A DNA stretch of 64,000 nucleotides from Phycisphaeraceae bacterium (GCA_028282685.1 JANQHK010000154.1:1-64000); one strand, 5' to 3'. Counted from the stretch's first letter, positions 43,428 to 53,154 are shown. Made by a program: numbers and translations. Notes: generated by a model from the sequence alone, not told the origin.

Positions 43428-44456
43428 TCATGCCAATTGATCGGGTTCCTCAAGAGTATATTCAATGTTTTGCCCGCTGGTCATAGCAAATGATAAGGGT
43501 CTTTTGTCGATCAGCGCATTGAAGTTGTTACCGTTGATACGCAATTTATCCGATTGAAAACTGCTGGCGCTAAACAGGAATTTCGACCAGCAGCCCCAAG
43601 ACCAATGCGATGGATTATAATGCCAACCCGTCGACTCGGATAACAAAGAGATGAACTGCTCGGCGCGCTCTTTAGGAGCTTGCTGAAGGCGATATTGTCC
43701 TTCGTGTTTCTCCAGGTTTCTCGGACTCCGGTCTCCTCCCCGTGGTGTGATTGCTACGCGGTCACCTCGCTCACCGGGCACATTGCTGATTTCATCGCGA
43801 GCTCGCCAGAAGTTGTTCATGCCTTGCATTAACTGATCTAGCGTGTATTGATCCTCTGAGAAGATCGCATATAAAGGATTGTTGGCTTCATCATAACGCA
43901 AATAATGAAGCCAGTTGAGGGAGTTTTCTGTGTATCGGAATAAATTGTGATACGTGCCGTCGGTGAATAGCAAAGGGGCCACAGCCGTTCGGGGAATTTC
44001 GATTTTCCGGAAGTGATTGACCAGCAGCAGGAGCAAGTGAATCGTGCCAAAGGGGTATTTCAGTTGAAAGTCGTGGCATCCATCGTGTTGTCTTAAATTG
44101 TTGGCTGACAGGCACTGATCGAAATTGTCCCATGCATCGGGAATGCGATTTCGATTGTACATGAGCATGTGTTGTCCCATGCTGCGTACACCAGATCGAA
44201 AAATTTCCATGTCGAGAAATACACATTGGCTTGGTTTGATCCGAGAATCACAAACCAGTACTTTCCCGTCATAGAAACCGCGGATGCGCCATGACCGTGC
44301 GTGAGACATCAACAATCCACAGAGCAGCCCATCGCTGTCCGGGCTGAGAATCGCATCCAATCCTTCTTGGTGAAGCCATGGATATTTCGATAAAACGTTG
44401 TCTAGGTCAATCCGATCCCGCTTTTCTGAAACTCTTTCTGATACCGTTGGGGGCAT
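43428..44456 (-). CDS. Putative type II restriction endonuclease of unrecognised family
   Basis: 342 residues with no motif I can assign. It is called an endonuclease because it lies between a DNA methyltransferase and a controller-type HTH gene, is the right size, and shares their AT-rich composition. Features such as FTDGTYHNLFRYTENSLNW and several Asp/Glu/Lys groupings exist, but a PD-(D/E)XK site cannot be shown with confidence. AGAGG precedes the ATG, 8 nt after the HTH stop. An alternative is an unrelated cargo gene. Confidence 0.55.
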   Translation of the reverse strand: MPPTVSERVSEKRDRIDLDNVLSKYPWLHQEGLDAILSPDSDGLLCGLLMSHARSWRIRGFYDGKVLVCDSRIKPSQCVFLDMEIFRSGVRSMGQHMLMYNRNRIPDAWDNFDQCLSANNLRQHDGCHDFQLKYPFGTIHLLLLLVNHFRKIEIPRTAVAPLLFTDGTYHNLFRYTENSLNWLHYLRYDEANNPLYAIFSEDQYTLDQLMQGMNNFWRARDEISNVPGERGDRVAITPRGGDRSPRNLEKHEGQYRLQQAPKERAEQFISLLSESTGWHYNPSHWSWGCWSKFLFSASSFQSDKLRINGNNFNALIDKRPLSFAMTSGQNIEYTLEEPDQLA

Positions 44457-44464
44457 AGAGACCT

Positions 44465-44701
44465 CTATTCCAGTGGATATTTTTTTATAAAAGAAGCCAG
44501 ACTCATATCTAGTCCTTCCACTAATTTCTGGATATTGATCAGCGAAATGTTTCGGTTCCCCCTCTCAACATCTCCTACATACGTCCGGTTCATACCTGCC
44601 TTAGCGGCCAATCCTTCTTGCGATATTCCCAGTTCCATTCGGCGTTTTCGTATGGCCCGTCCGAATTGCATGCACACCCTGGACTTTGCATTAGATTTCA
44701 T
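44465..44701 (-). CDS. XRE-family regulator, controller (C) protein-like
   Basis: 78-residue helix-turn-helix protein: FGRAIRKRRMELGISQEGLAAKAGMNRTYVGDVERGNRNISLINIQKL, the size and pattern of restriction-modification C proteins such as C.PvuII. Start 44701 (MKSNAKSRV) is chosen because the upstream frame lacks similarity and because an inverted repeat lies just upstream. It probably delays and then activates its own operon with the downstream endonuclease. Confidence 0.85.
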   Translation of the reverse strand: MKSNAKSRVCMQFGRAIRKRRMELGISQEGLAAKAGMNRTYVGDVERGNRNISLINIQKLVEGLDMSLASFIKKYPLE

Positions 44702-44727
44702 GGCGATATTTTCAGCGATATGTCGCC
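44702..44727 (-). promoter_or_regulatory. Inverted repeat at the C-gene start, possible C-box
   Basis: Plus strand GGCGATAT...ATATGTCGCC, a near-perfect inverted repeat ending one base before the C-gene ATG. Position suits autoregulation; the sequence is not a textbook C-box. Confidence 0.35.
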
Positions 44728-44772
44728 TATGCGTCGACCGGAAATAAGTGTCATGTTTTTCCGCTGGATTTC

Positions 44773-44790
44773 TCCAATTCCGCAATTGGA
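44773..44790. promoter_or_regulatory. Perfect 7-bp inverted repeat between C gene and bamA
   Basis: TCCAATT-CCGC-AATTGGA in the divergent promoter region. It may be an operator or a structural element; no factor can be named. Confidence 0.3.
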
Positions 44791-44826
44791 TGCACTGAAG
44801 GCGGCGCAAGTTGCGGCTGGGACTGC

Positions 44827-44855
44827 TTGTGTAAGCGCAAATCCCTGACTACACT
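44827..44855 (+). promoter_or_regulatory. Sigma70-like promoter for the bamA operon
   Basis: TTGTGT, 17-bp spacer, TACACT. The predicted start near 44862 gives a leader of about 57 nt to the GTG at 44919. Confidence 0.55.
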
Positions 44856-44918
44856 GGCCGCGTGTCACGTCCTGCCCGTTGGCTATGGGAGGGCGTCTTT
44901 TTCGAGCGGGAGCCCGAC

Positions 44919-47300
44919 GTGAGCCGATGGATCACACCTATCTGGATCGGCCTGGCGGCCATGGGCCTGTGCCTGGTCGTTGCCGGGGCGCGCGGACAGG
45001 GTGTGGATGTGGCCGGGCGACCCGTCTCCGAAGTGAAGGTCCTCGGCTGTAAAACCATCGATCCCCAGCTCGTCCGCAACCAGATCCGCATTGAGCCGGG
45101 CCGATCCTACGACCCCCAGACCGTCACCCGCGACATTCAGAACATCACCCGTCTGGGACGCTTCAAGCCGCCGGTCCGGGTTGACGTGAAGCAGAACGCC
45201 GACGGCTCGGTCACCGTGTACTACATCGTCGAGGAACAGCCGGTTCTCGCCGACGTGCAGGTGGTCGGCAACAAGGCGCTGACGGACCAGGACCTGCTGG
45301 TGCTGGTCGTTTTGCGCGGCGGCGATGTCCGCGATGAATTCCTGATAAAGCGCGGCCAGCGGCAGATCATCGAAGCGTACAAGGACGCCGGCTATTTCCT
45401 GTCGAATGTCGAAGTGGACGATCAGACGCTGGACGAGTCCAACGTGCTGGTGTACCGGGTCCGCGAAGGGCCGCGTGTCAAGGTGCGCGATGTCGTCTTC
45501 GAGGGCAACGCGGTCTTCACCAGCGACCAGCTCGATTCCAAGATCGGCACCAAGGAATACTTCTTCCTTCTGGAAAAAGGTGAGTTGAGCGACGAAAAGC
45601 TCGACAAGGACATTGCCTCGCTTCGGGACTTCTACGCGCAGCGGGGATACATCGATGCCCGCATCGGCCGGCGTATTCAACTATCCGACGATCAGAAAAG
45701 CGCGCGGATTGTATTCACGGTCGAAGAGGGCGAGCCGTATTGCGTCGGCAACATCACCATGAGCGGGCCGACGATTTTCTCCGAAGCGCAGATTCGTGAA
45801 GCGATGCCGTTGAAAACGGGCTCGGTCTATTCAGGCAAGACGGTCAACGATTCGGTTGAAGCGGTGACGAACCTCTACGGGAGGATCGGGTACCTTTCCG
45901 TAGCGGAGGGAGGCAGCACGCAGGTGGCGATTCGGCGCGTGCCGCGCCCCGATGAACCGGTGATCGACCTGATCGTGGCCGTGCGGGAAGGCCAACGGTA
46001 CATCGTTGGCGATGTGATCGTGCGCAACAACCAGCAGACCCAGGACAAAGTGATCCGCCGGCAGTTGCGCGGCCTGGAGCCGGGCCGACCCTACGATCGC
46101 CCGGCGATGAAGCTTTCCGAGGAGCGGGTACGCCAGTCGGCGCTGTTCAACGAAGCAAAGATCACCATCCAGGGCAATCCGGATGAACAGGTGCGCGATG
46201 CGCTGGTGGAAGTAAAGGAAGGGCGGACGGGATCGCTGAGTTTCGGAGCCGCGATCAACTCCGACGCCGGTATCTTCGGTGCCATCGATTTGTCCCAGCG
46301 CAACTTCAACATCGCCGATTTTCCCGAATCGTGGGACGAGTTCATTTCGGGCCAGGCCTTTCGCGGCGCGGGCCAGTCGTTTCGGATTTCGTTGCAACCG
46401 GGCCAGGAGGTGTCCAACTACTCGGTCAGCTTCTCCGAGCCCTACCTGAACGATTCGGATTACTTCCTGAGCACCTCGCTGTTCTGGCGCACGCGTGATT
46501 ACGACACCTTTGAAGGCAATTACAACGAGGAACGGGTCGGCGGCACCGTGGGGCTGGGCAAACGGTTCGGCGACGTGTGGTCGGCTTCGATCACAACGCA
46601 ATACCAGTCGATCGAGATTTTTGATTTGGCGGCGGACGCACCGGTGGATGCCGTGGCTGTGCAAGGCGACAGCGCGCTGGATTCACTGGGATTTTCGGTG
46701 GTGCGCAATACCACCGACAGCCGCATCTTTCCCACGCAGGGCTCGCTGACGCGCGCTGGCATCGAGCGGTTCGGTGTATTTGGAACGGATTACACCTTCA
46801 CCAGCGTGACTGCCCGTTACAACAAGTTCTGGACGGTGCACGAAGATTTCTTCGGCCGGCGCACCGTGCTGAGTCTGCGTGCCGAGGTCGGTTACATACT
46901 GGAAGACAACGAAGCGCCGCTTTTTGAACGGTACTATGCGGGCGGCCACCGCAGTTTCCGCGGGTTCCGCTTCCGCGGGATCGGGCCACGCGGCATTCGA
47001 AGCGACACCATGACCGTTGGCGACGATGCGGTCGGCGGTGAGTGGCTGTTCCTGCTCGGCACCGAATACAACTTCCCGATTTACGAGGAATACATCCGAG
47101 GCGTGTTTTTTGTCGACTCGGGCACCGTCCAGGAAGACCTGGGACTGGACCAATACCGCGTATCGGCGGGCGCTGGCGTACGGTTGTTGCTGCCGTTCCT
47201 CGGCCAGGCGCCATTCGCTTTCGATCTCGCCATCCCCCTGATGAAGGAGGAAGGCGACGAAACCCGCGTTTTCAGTTTTTCGCTGGCCCTGCCGTTTTAG
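44919..47300 (+). CDS. bamA: Outer membrane protein assembly factor BamA
   Basis: 793 residues that insert beta-barrel proteins into the outer membrane. A signal peptide (ITPIWIGLAAMGLCLVVAGARG) is followed by POTRA domains (about residues 30-430) and a C-terminal Omp85 barrel with the lid motif GGHRSFRGFRFRGIGP (RGF) and a final Phe. GTG at 44919 has CGGGAG upstream and places the signal peptide at the N-terminus; GTG at 44862 is an alternative. First gene of an envelope operon with skp-like, lpxD, lpxC-fabZ and lpxA. Confidence 0.94.
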   Translation: MSRWITPIWIGLAAMGLCLVVAGARGQGVDVAGRPVSEVKVLGCKTIDPQLVRNQIRIEPGRSYDPQTVTRDIQNITRLGRFKPPVRVDVKQNADGSVTVYYIVEEQPVLADVQVVGNKALTDQDLLVLVVLRGGDVRDEFLIKRGQRQIIEAYKDAGYFLSNVEVDDQTLDESNVLVYRVREGPRVKVRDVVFEGNAVFTSDQLDSKIGTKEYFFLLEKGELSDEKLDKDIASLRDFYAQRGYIDARIGRRIQLSDDQKSARIVFTVEEGEPYCVGNITMSGPTIFSEAQIREAMPLKTGSVYSGKTVNDSVEAVTNLYGRIGYLSVAEGGSTQVAIRRVPRPDEPVIDLIVAVREGQRYIVGDVIVRNNQQTQDKVIRRQLRGLEPGRPYDRPAMKLSEERVRQSALFNEAKITIQGNPDEQVRDALVEVKEGRTGSLSFGAAINSDAGIFGAIDLSQRNFNIADFPESWDEFISGQAFRGAGQSFRISLQPGQEVSNYSVSFSEPYLNDSDYFLSTSLFWRTRDYDTFEGNYNEERVGGTVGLGKRFGDVWSASITTQYQSIEIFDLAADAPVDAVAVQGDSALDSLGFSVVRNTTDSRIFPTQGSLTRAGIERFGVFGTDYTFTSVTARYNKFWTVHEDFFGRRTVLSLRAEVGYILEDNEAPLFERYYAGGHRSFRGFRFRGIGPRGIRSDTMTVGDDAVGGEWLFLLGTEYNFPIYEEYIRGVFFVDSGTVQEDLGLDQYRVSAGAGVRLLLPFLGQAPFAFDLAIPLMKEEGDETRVFSFSLALPF

Positions 47301-47476
47301 TCGGCTACGATCGGTAAATGGCCGATGGCGGCGTCAGGCCGGCTTGCCTCCAACGCAGTGACAACCACCCCGCAGGAGATGGTATTCTTTTTCTTTGAGT
47401 ATCGGAAAACCCCGGACCGGTTGCGTCGTATAGGCAAGGTCCGACAAAGCACCGAACACCCGTACAGGAGATGGTA

Positions 47477-48100
47477 ATGAACAAGCGTCAAGGAATCGGC
47501 ATTGCCCTGGCAGTTCTGGTGATCACGATCGGCCTGTCCTGGAACGATCTGTCGGCCCAGGCGACCGGTAGTGCCCGACCCGCCGCGGTCGCGGTGGTCG
47601 ATATCGAGGAAGTCCTGAACAATCTCGACGAGCGCAAGAGCATCCGGGCCGATCTGTCCAGCCAGTTGGAAAACCTCCAGAAGTGGGAGCAGGCCAAGCG
47701 CAAGGAACTTGTGAATCTTCAGAACGACATGAAAATTCTCGATCCGTCCGACGAGGCCTACAAGAAGATGCGCGGGACGCTGGACAAGAAGAGCATTGAG
47801 CTCGGCGTCGAACTGAAGTACCGCCAGCGCCAACTCGAAATGGAGCAGGCCCTGCAACTGGAAAGTATCTACCGCAAGATGGTCCGCATGATTGAGCGCG
47901 TGGCCAAGCAGGACGGCTACGAACTGGTGTTGTTCAAGGACAAGCTGCCGGAGGTCGAAGGCGCCAATGCCCAGCAACTCATCGGCATGATGAACATGCG
48001 CAAGGTGCTCTACGTCTCCGACCGACTGGATCTGACCGATCCGGTTACCCAGCGTCTGAACAACGAGTTCAACAATCTCTCGGGCGGCGGGAACGGCTGA
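47477..48100 (+). CDS. OmpH/Skp family periplasmic chaperone
   Basis: 207 residues: signal peptide (IGIALAVLVITIGLSWNDLSAQA), then VAVVDIEEVLNNLDERKSIRADL and a long helical coiled-coil (about residues 55-140), as in Skp, which escorts unfolded outer-membrane proteins to BamA. The position between bamA and lpxD is the conserved bam-skp-lpxD order of diderms. ATG at 47477 is 6 nt after GGAG; the ATG at 47471 is too close. Confidence 0.9.
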   Translation: MNKRQGIGIALAVLVITIGLSWNDLSAQATGSARPAAVAVVDIEEVLNNLDERKSIRADLSSQLENLQKWEQAKRKELVNLQNDMKILDPSDEAYKKMRGTLDKKSIELGVELKYRQRQLEMEQALQLESIYRKMVRMIERVAKQDGYELVLFKDKLPEVEGANAQQLIGMMNMRKVLYVSDRLDLTDPVTQRLNNEFNNLSGGGNG

Positions 48101-48122
48101 GCGCCCGCCACGCCCCGGCAAG

Positions 48123-49157
48123 ATGTCGATGGTTTACACCACCCAGCAAGTCGCCGAGCTGGTGAATGGTCGGCTGGAAGGGCCGGCGGACCTGGAAATC
48201 CGTTCGCTGGGTGATATCGACCGCGCCGCCGCTGATGCACTGACTTACATCGGCGATGCCGCCCATGCCAGGCGCTGGCCTGAAAGCCGTGCATGCGCCG
48301 CGCTGGCCAACAACGACTTGGCGATCGATCCGATCCCCGGCCGGGCGCTGGTCCGCGTGCCCAATGTCGATTTGGCCATGGCGGCCATGCTGGAACGGTT
48401 CGCCCCGGCTGCGTTGGTGCCGGAGCCCGGGGTTCACGCGAAGGCGATGGTGGAACCCTCGGCGCAAATCGGCCCGGACGTGCGCATCGGACCCGGGGCT
48501 GTCGTCGGGCGCGGTGTGGTCATTGCGGCGGGATCGATTGTTCACGCCAACGCCACGGTCTGCGATGAAGTGCGGTTGGGCGAACGGTGCGTGGTCTGGC
48601 CCGGTGCGGTGATCCGGGAACGATGCACGCTCGGCGATCGCGTCGTGATTCACGCCAATGCGACGATCGGGTCCGACGGATTTGGATATAGGACCGACCC
48701 GTCGGGACAAGGCGTGGTCAAGGTCCCGCATCTGGGTGCGGTCACGCTGGATGACGATGTGGAGATCGGCGCCGGCTCGACTGTCGATCGCGGCAAGTTT
48801 GAAGACACCATCATCGGCGCCGGTTCGCGCATCGATAACTTGGTACAGATCGGACACAATTGTCGGATCGGTCGGTGCGTATTAATCGCCGGCGCCACGG
48901 GCATTGCCGGTTCGGTGGAAATCGGAGATGGCGTGCAGATCGGCGGGATGGTCGCGCTGAAGGACCACCTGAAGATCGGTTCCGGGGCGATTCTGACGGG
49001 CTGTTCGCAGGTGATGCACGATGTGCCGGCCGGTGAGATGTGGGGCGGCAGTCCAGCGCGCGAAATCGGCCGTGCCGCGCGGATATACGCCGCGTTTGAG
49101 CGCTTGCCGGAAATGTACAAAGACCTGCGACGGATCAAAAAAGAACGCGATGCATAA
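48123..49157 (+). CDS. lpxD: UDP-3-O-acylglucosamine N-acyltransferase LpxD
   Basis: 344 residues; third step of lipid A synthesis. An N-terminal uridine-binding domain (1-100) precedes a left-handed beta-helix of hexapeptide repeats (about 105-300) with HANATIGSDGFGYR and the catalytic His in LVQIGHNCRIG. A C-terminal helix follows. Starts 22 bp after the Skp-like gene. Confidence 0.96.
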   Translation: MSMVYTTQQVAELVNGRLEGPADLEIRSLGDIDRAAADALTYIGDAAHARRWPESRACAALANNDLAIDPIPGRALVRVPNVDLAMAAMLERFAPAALVPEPGVHAKAMVEPSAQIGPDVRIGPGAVVGRGVVIAAGSIVHANATVCDEVRLGERCVVWPGAVIRERCTLGDRVVIHANATIGSDGFGYRTDPSGQGVVKVPHLGAVTLDDDVEIGAGSTVDRGKFEDTIIGAGSRIDNLVQIGHNCRIGRCVLIAGATGIAGSVEIGDGVQIGGMVALKDHLKIGSGAILTGCSQVMHDVPAGEMWGGSPAREIGRAARIYAAFERLPEMYKDLRRIKKERDA

Positions 49158-49179
49158 ATCCTCTCGTATTGCAGAAACG

Positions 49180-49208
49180 TTGCCGCCGTATCAATCAATT
49201 TTTACAAT
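49180..49208 (+). promoter_or_regulatory. Internal promoter before lpxC-fabZ
   Basis: TTGCCG, 17-bp spacer, TACAAT in the 93-bp gap between lpxD and lpxC-fabZ; the predicted start is about 36 bp before the ATG. It could allow lpxC-fabZ and lpxA to be expressed apart from bamA. Confidence 0.55.
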
Positions 49209-49250
49209 ATATGATTCTCCGGAAAGCATCTGACCCGGTACGTGATTATC

Positions 49251-50582
49251 ATGCCCGCCAATCAGCACACCATCGCCGATGAAGTCACACTCGATGGACG
49301 GGGTCTGTTTTCAGGTCGCCCCGCCACGTTGACTTTCAAGCCGGCGCCGGCGAATCACGGCGTGGTGTTTGTGCGAACGGATGTGACCAGCGGCGGACAG
49401 CCGGCGCGCATTCCCGCCTTGATTGATTACGTCAGCCGACGCCCGCGCCGCACCGCATTGCACTACGGCGATCAATCCATCGAAACCTGTGAGCATGTCC
49501 TCAGTGCGGTGTCCGGCCTGGCGGTGGACAATCTGTTGATCGAAGTGCACGGCCCGGAGATTCCGGCAGGCGATGGCTCCGCCGCGCCGTTTGTTGAGGT
49601 CCTTCAAAGCAGCGGCTTCATCGAGCAGGATCAACCCCGGCGCATGATGCGCATCACCGAACCCATCGCCGTGGAAGAAGGCGACGCGATGATCGCCGCG
49701 CTGCCGCTGCCCGCGGATGTCGAGGGATTGCAGGTGCTGTATGACTTGGACTACGGCGACGGCCACCGGATCCCACGGCAGGTCCACGCCTTCCATCTCG
49801 GCTCGGGTGATTATGTGTCGCAATTGGCTCGCAGTCGGACCTTCGTGCTGGAGGAGGAGGCCCGCGCTCTGCAGGCCGAGGGTATGGGCGAGCACCTGAC
49901 GCCCAGCGATGTTTTGGTGATCGGTCGGGACGGACCGATGGACGGCAACACCCTGCGCTTTGATGATGAATTGGTGCGCCACAAGGTGGTGGATGTCATC
50001 GGCGATCTGGCGCTGCTGGGTTGCGCTCTGCACGGCCGAATTGTCGCTTACAAATCCGGCCACCTGCTCAACCATCGGCTGGTCCGCCGGTTGCTGAGCC
50101 AGTATCAGGCCCAGCGTCGAAGTCAGTTGCTCGAGGAGGGCGGCCGGATCGATGTCCGGGCAATCCAGCGCATTCTGCCTCACCGCTATCCAATGTTGCT
50201 GATCGATCGGATTCTCGAAGTGGAGGGTTCGGAGCGGGCGGTGGGCGTGAAAAACGTCACCGTCAATGAACCGTTTTTCACCGGGCATTACCCCGGCACG
50301 CCGATCATGCCGGGCGTGTTGATTGTTGAGGCGATGGCGCAGATGTCCGGCATTCTGCTGTCCCGAAAACTCGAGCATACCGGCAAACTGGCCGTGCTGC
50401 TTTCGATGGACAAGGTCAAGCTGCGTAAGCCCGTCACGCCGGGCGATCAATTGATTATCGAGGCACGGGCGATTCGTGTGCGCAGCCGCACCGGACACAC
50501 CCATTGCAAGGCGTACATCGGCGAGCACCTGGCTGCCGAAGCTGAGATCAAGTTCATGCTCGTCGATGCGGAACAGGAATAG
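49251..50582 (+). CDS. lpxC: Bifunctional LpxC deacetylase - FabZ dehydratase
   Basis: 443 residues. LpxC part (1-295): zinc ligands in CEHVLSAVSG and HKVVDVIGDLALLG, a conserved SGH. FabZ part (about 300-443): ILPHRYPMLLIDRI and the catalytic His/Glu in FTGHYPGTPIMPGVLIVEAMAQMSG. The fused gene links the committed lipid A step to fatty-acid elongation and is known from Bacteroidota and Planctomycetota-type bacteria. ATG at 49251 fits the N-terminus; no clear Shine-Dalgarno. Confidence 0.95.
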   Translation: MPANQHTIADEVTLDGRGLFSGRPATLTFKPAPANHGVVFVRTDVTSGGQPARIPALIDYVSRRPRRTALHYGDQSIETCEHVLSAVSGLAVDNLLIEVHGPEIPAGDGSAAPFVEVLQSSGFIEQDQPRRMMRITEPIAVEEGDAMIAALPLPADVEGLQVLYDLDYGDGHRIPRQVHAFHLGSGDYVSQLARSRTFVLEEEARALQAEGMGEHLTPSDVLVIGRDGPMDGNTLRFDDELVRHKVVDVIGDLALLGCALHGRIVAYKSGHLLNHRLVRRLLSQYQAQRRSQLLEEGGRIDVRAIQRILPHRYPMLLIDRILEVEGSERAVGVKNVTVNEPFFTGHYPGTPIMPGVLIVEAMAQMSGILLSRKLEHTGKLAVLLSMDKVKLRKPVTPGDQLIIEARAIRVRSRTGHTHCKAYIGEHLAAEAEIKFMLVDAEQE

Positions 50583-50599
50583 CCAAATCGAAGGACACC

Positions 50600-51433
50600 A
50601 TGCCTGATATTCATCCCACCGCCGTCATCGATTCGCGTGCCCGACTCGCTGAAGACGTTTCGGTTGGTCCGTATTGCGTGATCGGGCCGGAGGCGGTGAT
50701 CGGTTCGGCAACGCAATTGGGCGTGGGCGTGGTGGTGGAAGGTCGGACCGCCATTGGCCATCACAATCGCATCGGCCACTACGCTATGCTCGGACAGGAA
50801 CCGCAGGACCTGAAATACCGCGGCGAAACCACAACACTGGAGATCGGTAATCACAACGACATCCGCGAGCATTGCACACTGCACCTGGGCACGGAAAACG
50901 GCGGGGGTTCGACCACCCTCGGCGATCACAACCTGCTCATGGTCGGCGCGCACGTCGCGCACGATTCCCACATCGCCAACCATTGCATGCTGGCCAACAA
51001 CGTGCTGCTGGCCGGACATGTGATCATCCGCGACTACGCCAACATCGGCGGCGGCACCGCCATCACCCAGTACGTTACCGTCGGACGCTATGCCTACATC
51101 GGCGGCCTGTCCGGCGTCGTGCATGACTGCCCGCCTTTCATGACCACCGACGGCCACCCGGCGCGCGTGCGCTCAGTCAACACGATCGGCCTGACGCGTC
51201 ACGGTTTCGATGAAACCGCCCTCGAGCGACTGAAAACCGCTCACCGATCTCTCTATGCAAGAAACAACGGCGGCAATTGTGCCGATGGCATTGCCGAACT
51301 TTACGAGAGCTTTGCGGACGATCCCCACATCAAAGAACTGTGCGACTTCATTTCGCAATTGGCCGATGTGCCCAACGGCCGCTATGCCGAGATCCAACGA
51401 CGCGACGACAAGCGCACCGCTCCGACTCGCTGA
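50600..51433 (+). CDS. lpxA: UDP-N-acetylglucosamine O-acyltransferase LpxA
   Basis: 277 residues; first step of lipid A synthesis. Hexapeptide beta-helix at residues 1-185 with the catalytic His region VGAHVAHDSHIANHCMLANN, then a helical C-terminus. The segment GGGTAITQYV has Thr where E. coli LpxA has His144 (GGMTAVHQF), a residue that contacts substrate. It starts 17 bp after lpxC-fabZ. Confidence 0.95.
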   Translation: MPDIHPTAVIDSRARLAEDVSVGPYCVIGPEAVIGSATQLGVGVVVEGRTAIGHHNRIGHYAMLGQEPQDLKYRGETTTLEIGNHNDIREHCTLHLGTENGGGSTTLGDHNLLMVGAHVAHDSHIANHCMLANNVLLAGHVIIRDYANIGGGTAITQYVTVGRYAYIGGLSGVVHDCPPFMTTDGHPARVRSVNTIGLTRHGFDETALERLKTAHRSLYARNNGGNCADGIAELYESFADDPHIKELCDFISQLADVPNGRYAEIQRRDDKRTAPTR

Positions 51434-51618
51434 CCGCTCGGTTATCCTTCGTAAACCATTTCATTAAATCCGATAACCCGTCCATTGAGTTCCATCGAAT
51501 CGCGCGGTCGCTCTCCGGATATCCGCTTTTTTAAACGCCCCGTCAATAGACCGCTCCGCTCAACCGAAATGAGATATGGCGCTATCGATTTTCCCCGGTT
51601 GACGGAGTTGACGGCACG

Positions 51619-53154
51619 ATGTCCTGTGATGCGGCCAAGTCGAACTCGGACTGCAGTCGGTTTGAGCAGATGATCGAGCAGTTCGGCCCGGGGGTTCTGC
51701 GGCATCAAGCGCTGGCCGAGTTGGTTGCCTGTCGTCCGGAAAATGCCGAGCGCATTATCGAAATTATCACGACACACTCCGCGTTGAGCGCACGGGTGCT
51801 TAGCGTGATCAATTCGGCGGCTTTGGGAATGCCCCGCCGTATTTACTCGGTCGCGCGCGCGGTCCACCTGCTCGGCTCGGCCCGTTCACGTTTTCTGGCC
51901 ATGGCGCACGGCCTGCATCTCCTGACCGATACGGTTGACCTCAGCCCCATCCAAATTCGCAGACTCTGGTACAACAGCATTTTCAGGGCCTGCTGCGCGC
52001 GGACGCTCTGCTCGGAAATCGATCCGCCGCGGTTGCACGATGCTTTCACTCTCGCGCTGATTCAGGACATTGCCCTGCCGATCTTGGTCGCCGCCGATCC
52101 CCAATTTTATGATCAGCAGATGCAGGCCGTGGATTCCGGTGAGTCCTGGCGCCGTGCCGAACGGGAACATTTCGGAATCGATCATGCCCGGGCCGGGGCT
52201 CAACTGCTCGAATTGTGGGGCGCCGCCGAGCATCTGGTTGAACAGGTCGCCGCCCACCACGACAATCCCCTTGAGGCCGAGCAGCCCGATGCGCCCAGTC
52301 CGGTGCGCCTGTCGGGATTTCTTGCCTCCCTGCTGCCGCACGATACCGAGCCGTTGCATCCGCAGAGTTTGACGTGGATCGGAGCGATTCACGCCCGGTT
52401 CCTTGCGGAGCGGAACGACACGCCCCTGCATTTTCTCGAAGATGTGGCCGAGCAGACGCGCCTCATCGAAGGGCGGGAGGCCGGTGGCGCTGCCATTGAC
52501 TGCGAGCAACTCAAGCAGGACCTGACCCATGGCCTATGCAACGATGCCCCCGGGCTGGTGACGAACCTGTACAAGCTCGAATCGTCCCTGCTGTGTCAGC
52601 AGCGCGATGACGCCAAGCTCCAGAGCGCAACGCTGACCGATCCGTTGACCGGTCTGCTCAATCGCCGCGGCTTTGAAACGCTGGCCGAGCCGCGACTGGA
52701 GTGGAGCCGGACCACCGCCAAGGGCATGTGTGTCATCGTGGGCGATTTGGATGACTTCAAGAGCATCAACGACACCTGCGGCCACGACGCGGGCGATGAG
52801 GCCCTGGCCGCATTGGCCACCCTGTTGCGCAGCTCCGTGCGCGGCGACGATCTGATCGCACGCATCGGCGGCGATGAATTCACCCTCCTGATCGACCAGA
52901 TCGATGTCATCAACGCCCGCCGTCTGGCTGAAAATCTCTCCGAAAAAATCAACGGGCGGCTCATCCTTCTCCGCAACGACCACCGAACCCGCTTACACAT
53001 CTCACTCGGTGCGGTGTATGTCGAACAATTTTGTGAGCATGCGTCGATTGGTGATTTGCTCGCCCGGGCCGACGCCGCCCTGCGTCACCGCAAACGCAAC
53101 GGTAAGCAGGGCCTGCACTTCATTGAAGACAAGTCCTTGTCCGCAAGAGGATGA
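51619..53154 (+). CDS. HDOD-GGDEF diguanylate cyclase
   Basis: 511 residues. N-terminal HDOD domain (about 15-215) for signal reception, a linker, then a GGDEF domain (about 335-500) that would make c-di-GMP from GTP. The active site is intact (TDPLTGLLNRRGF, VGDLDDFKSIND, RIGGDEF). An RxxD inhibitory site (RGDD) lies five residues before GGDEF, so product feedback is likely. No transmembrane segment; cytosolic. The HDOD domain may sense metabolites or partners. Confidence 0.93.
   Translation: MSCDAAKSNSDCSRFEQMIEQFGPGVLRHQALAELVACRPENAERIIEIITTHSALSARVLSVINSAALGMPRRIYSVARAVHLLGSARSRFLAMAHGLHLLTDTVDLSPIQIRRLWYNSIFRACCARTLCSEIDPPRLHDAFTLALIQDIALPILVAADPQFYDQQMQAVDSGESWRRAEREHFGIDHARAGAQLLELWGAAEHLVEQVAAHHDNPLEAEQPDAPSPVRLSGFLASLLPHDTEPLHPQSLTWIGAIHARFLAERNDTPLHFLEDVAEQTRLIEGREAGGAAIDCEQLKQDLTHGLCNDAPGLVTNLYKLESSLLCQQRDDAKLQSATLTDPLTGLLNRRGFETLAEPRLEWSRTTAKGMCVIVGDLDDFKSINDTCGHDAGDEALAALATLLRSSVRGDDLIARIGGDEFTLLIDQIDVINARRLAENLSEKINGRLILLRNDHRTRLHISLGAVYVEQFCEHASIGDLLARADAALRHRKRNGKQGLHFIEDKSLSARG

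Noticed and set aside
44862-44918. GTG at 44862 as bamA start
   Set aside because: It coincides with the predicted transcript start and would add a charged N-terminal extension before the signal peptide; kept only as an alternative.
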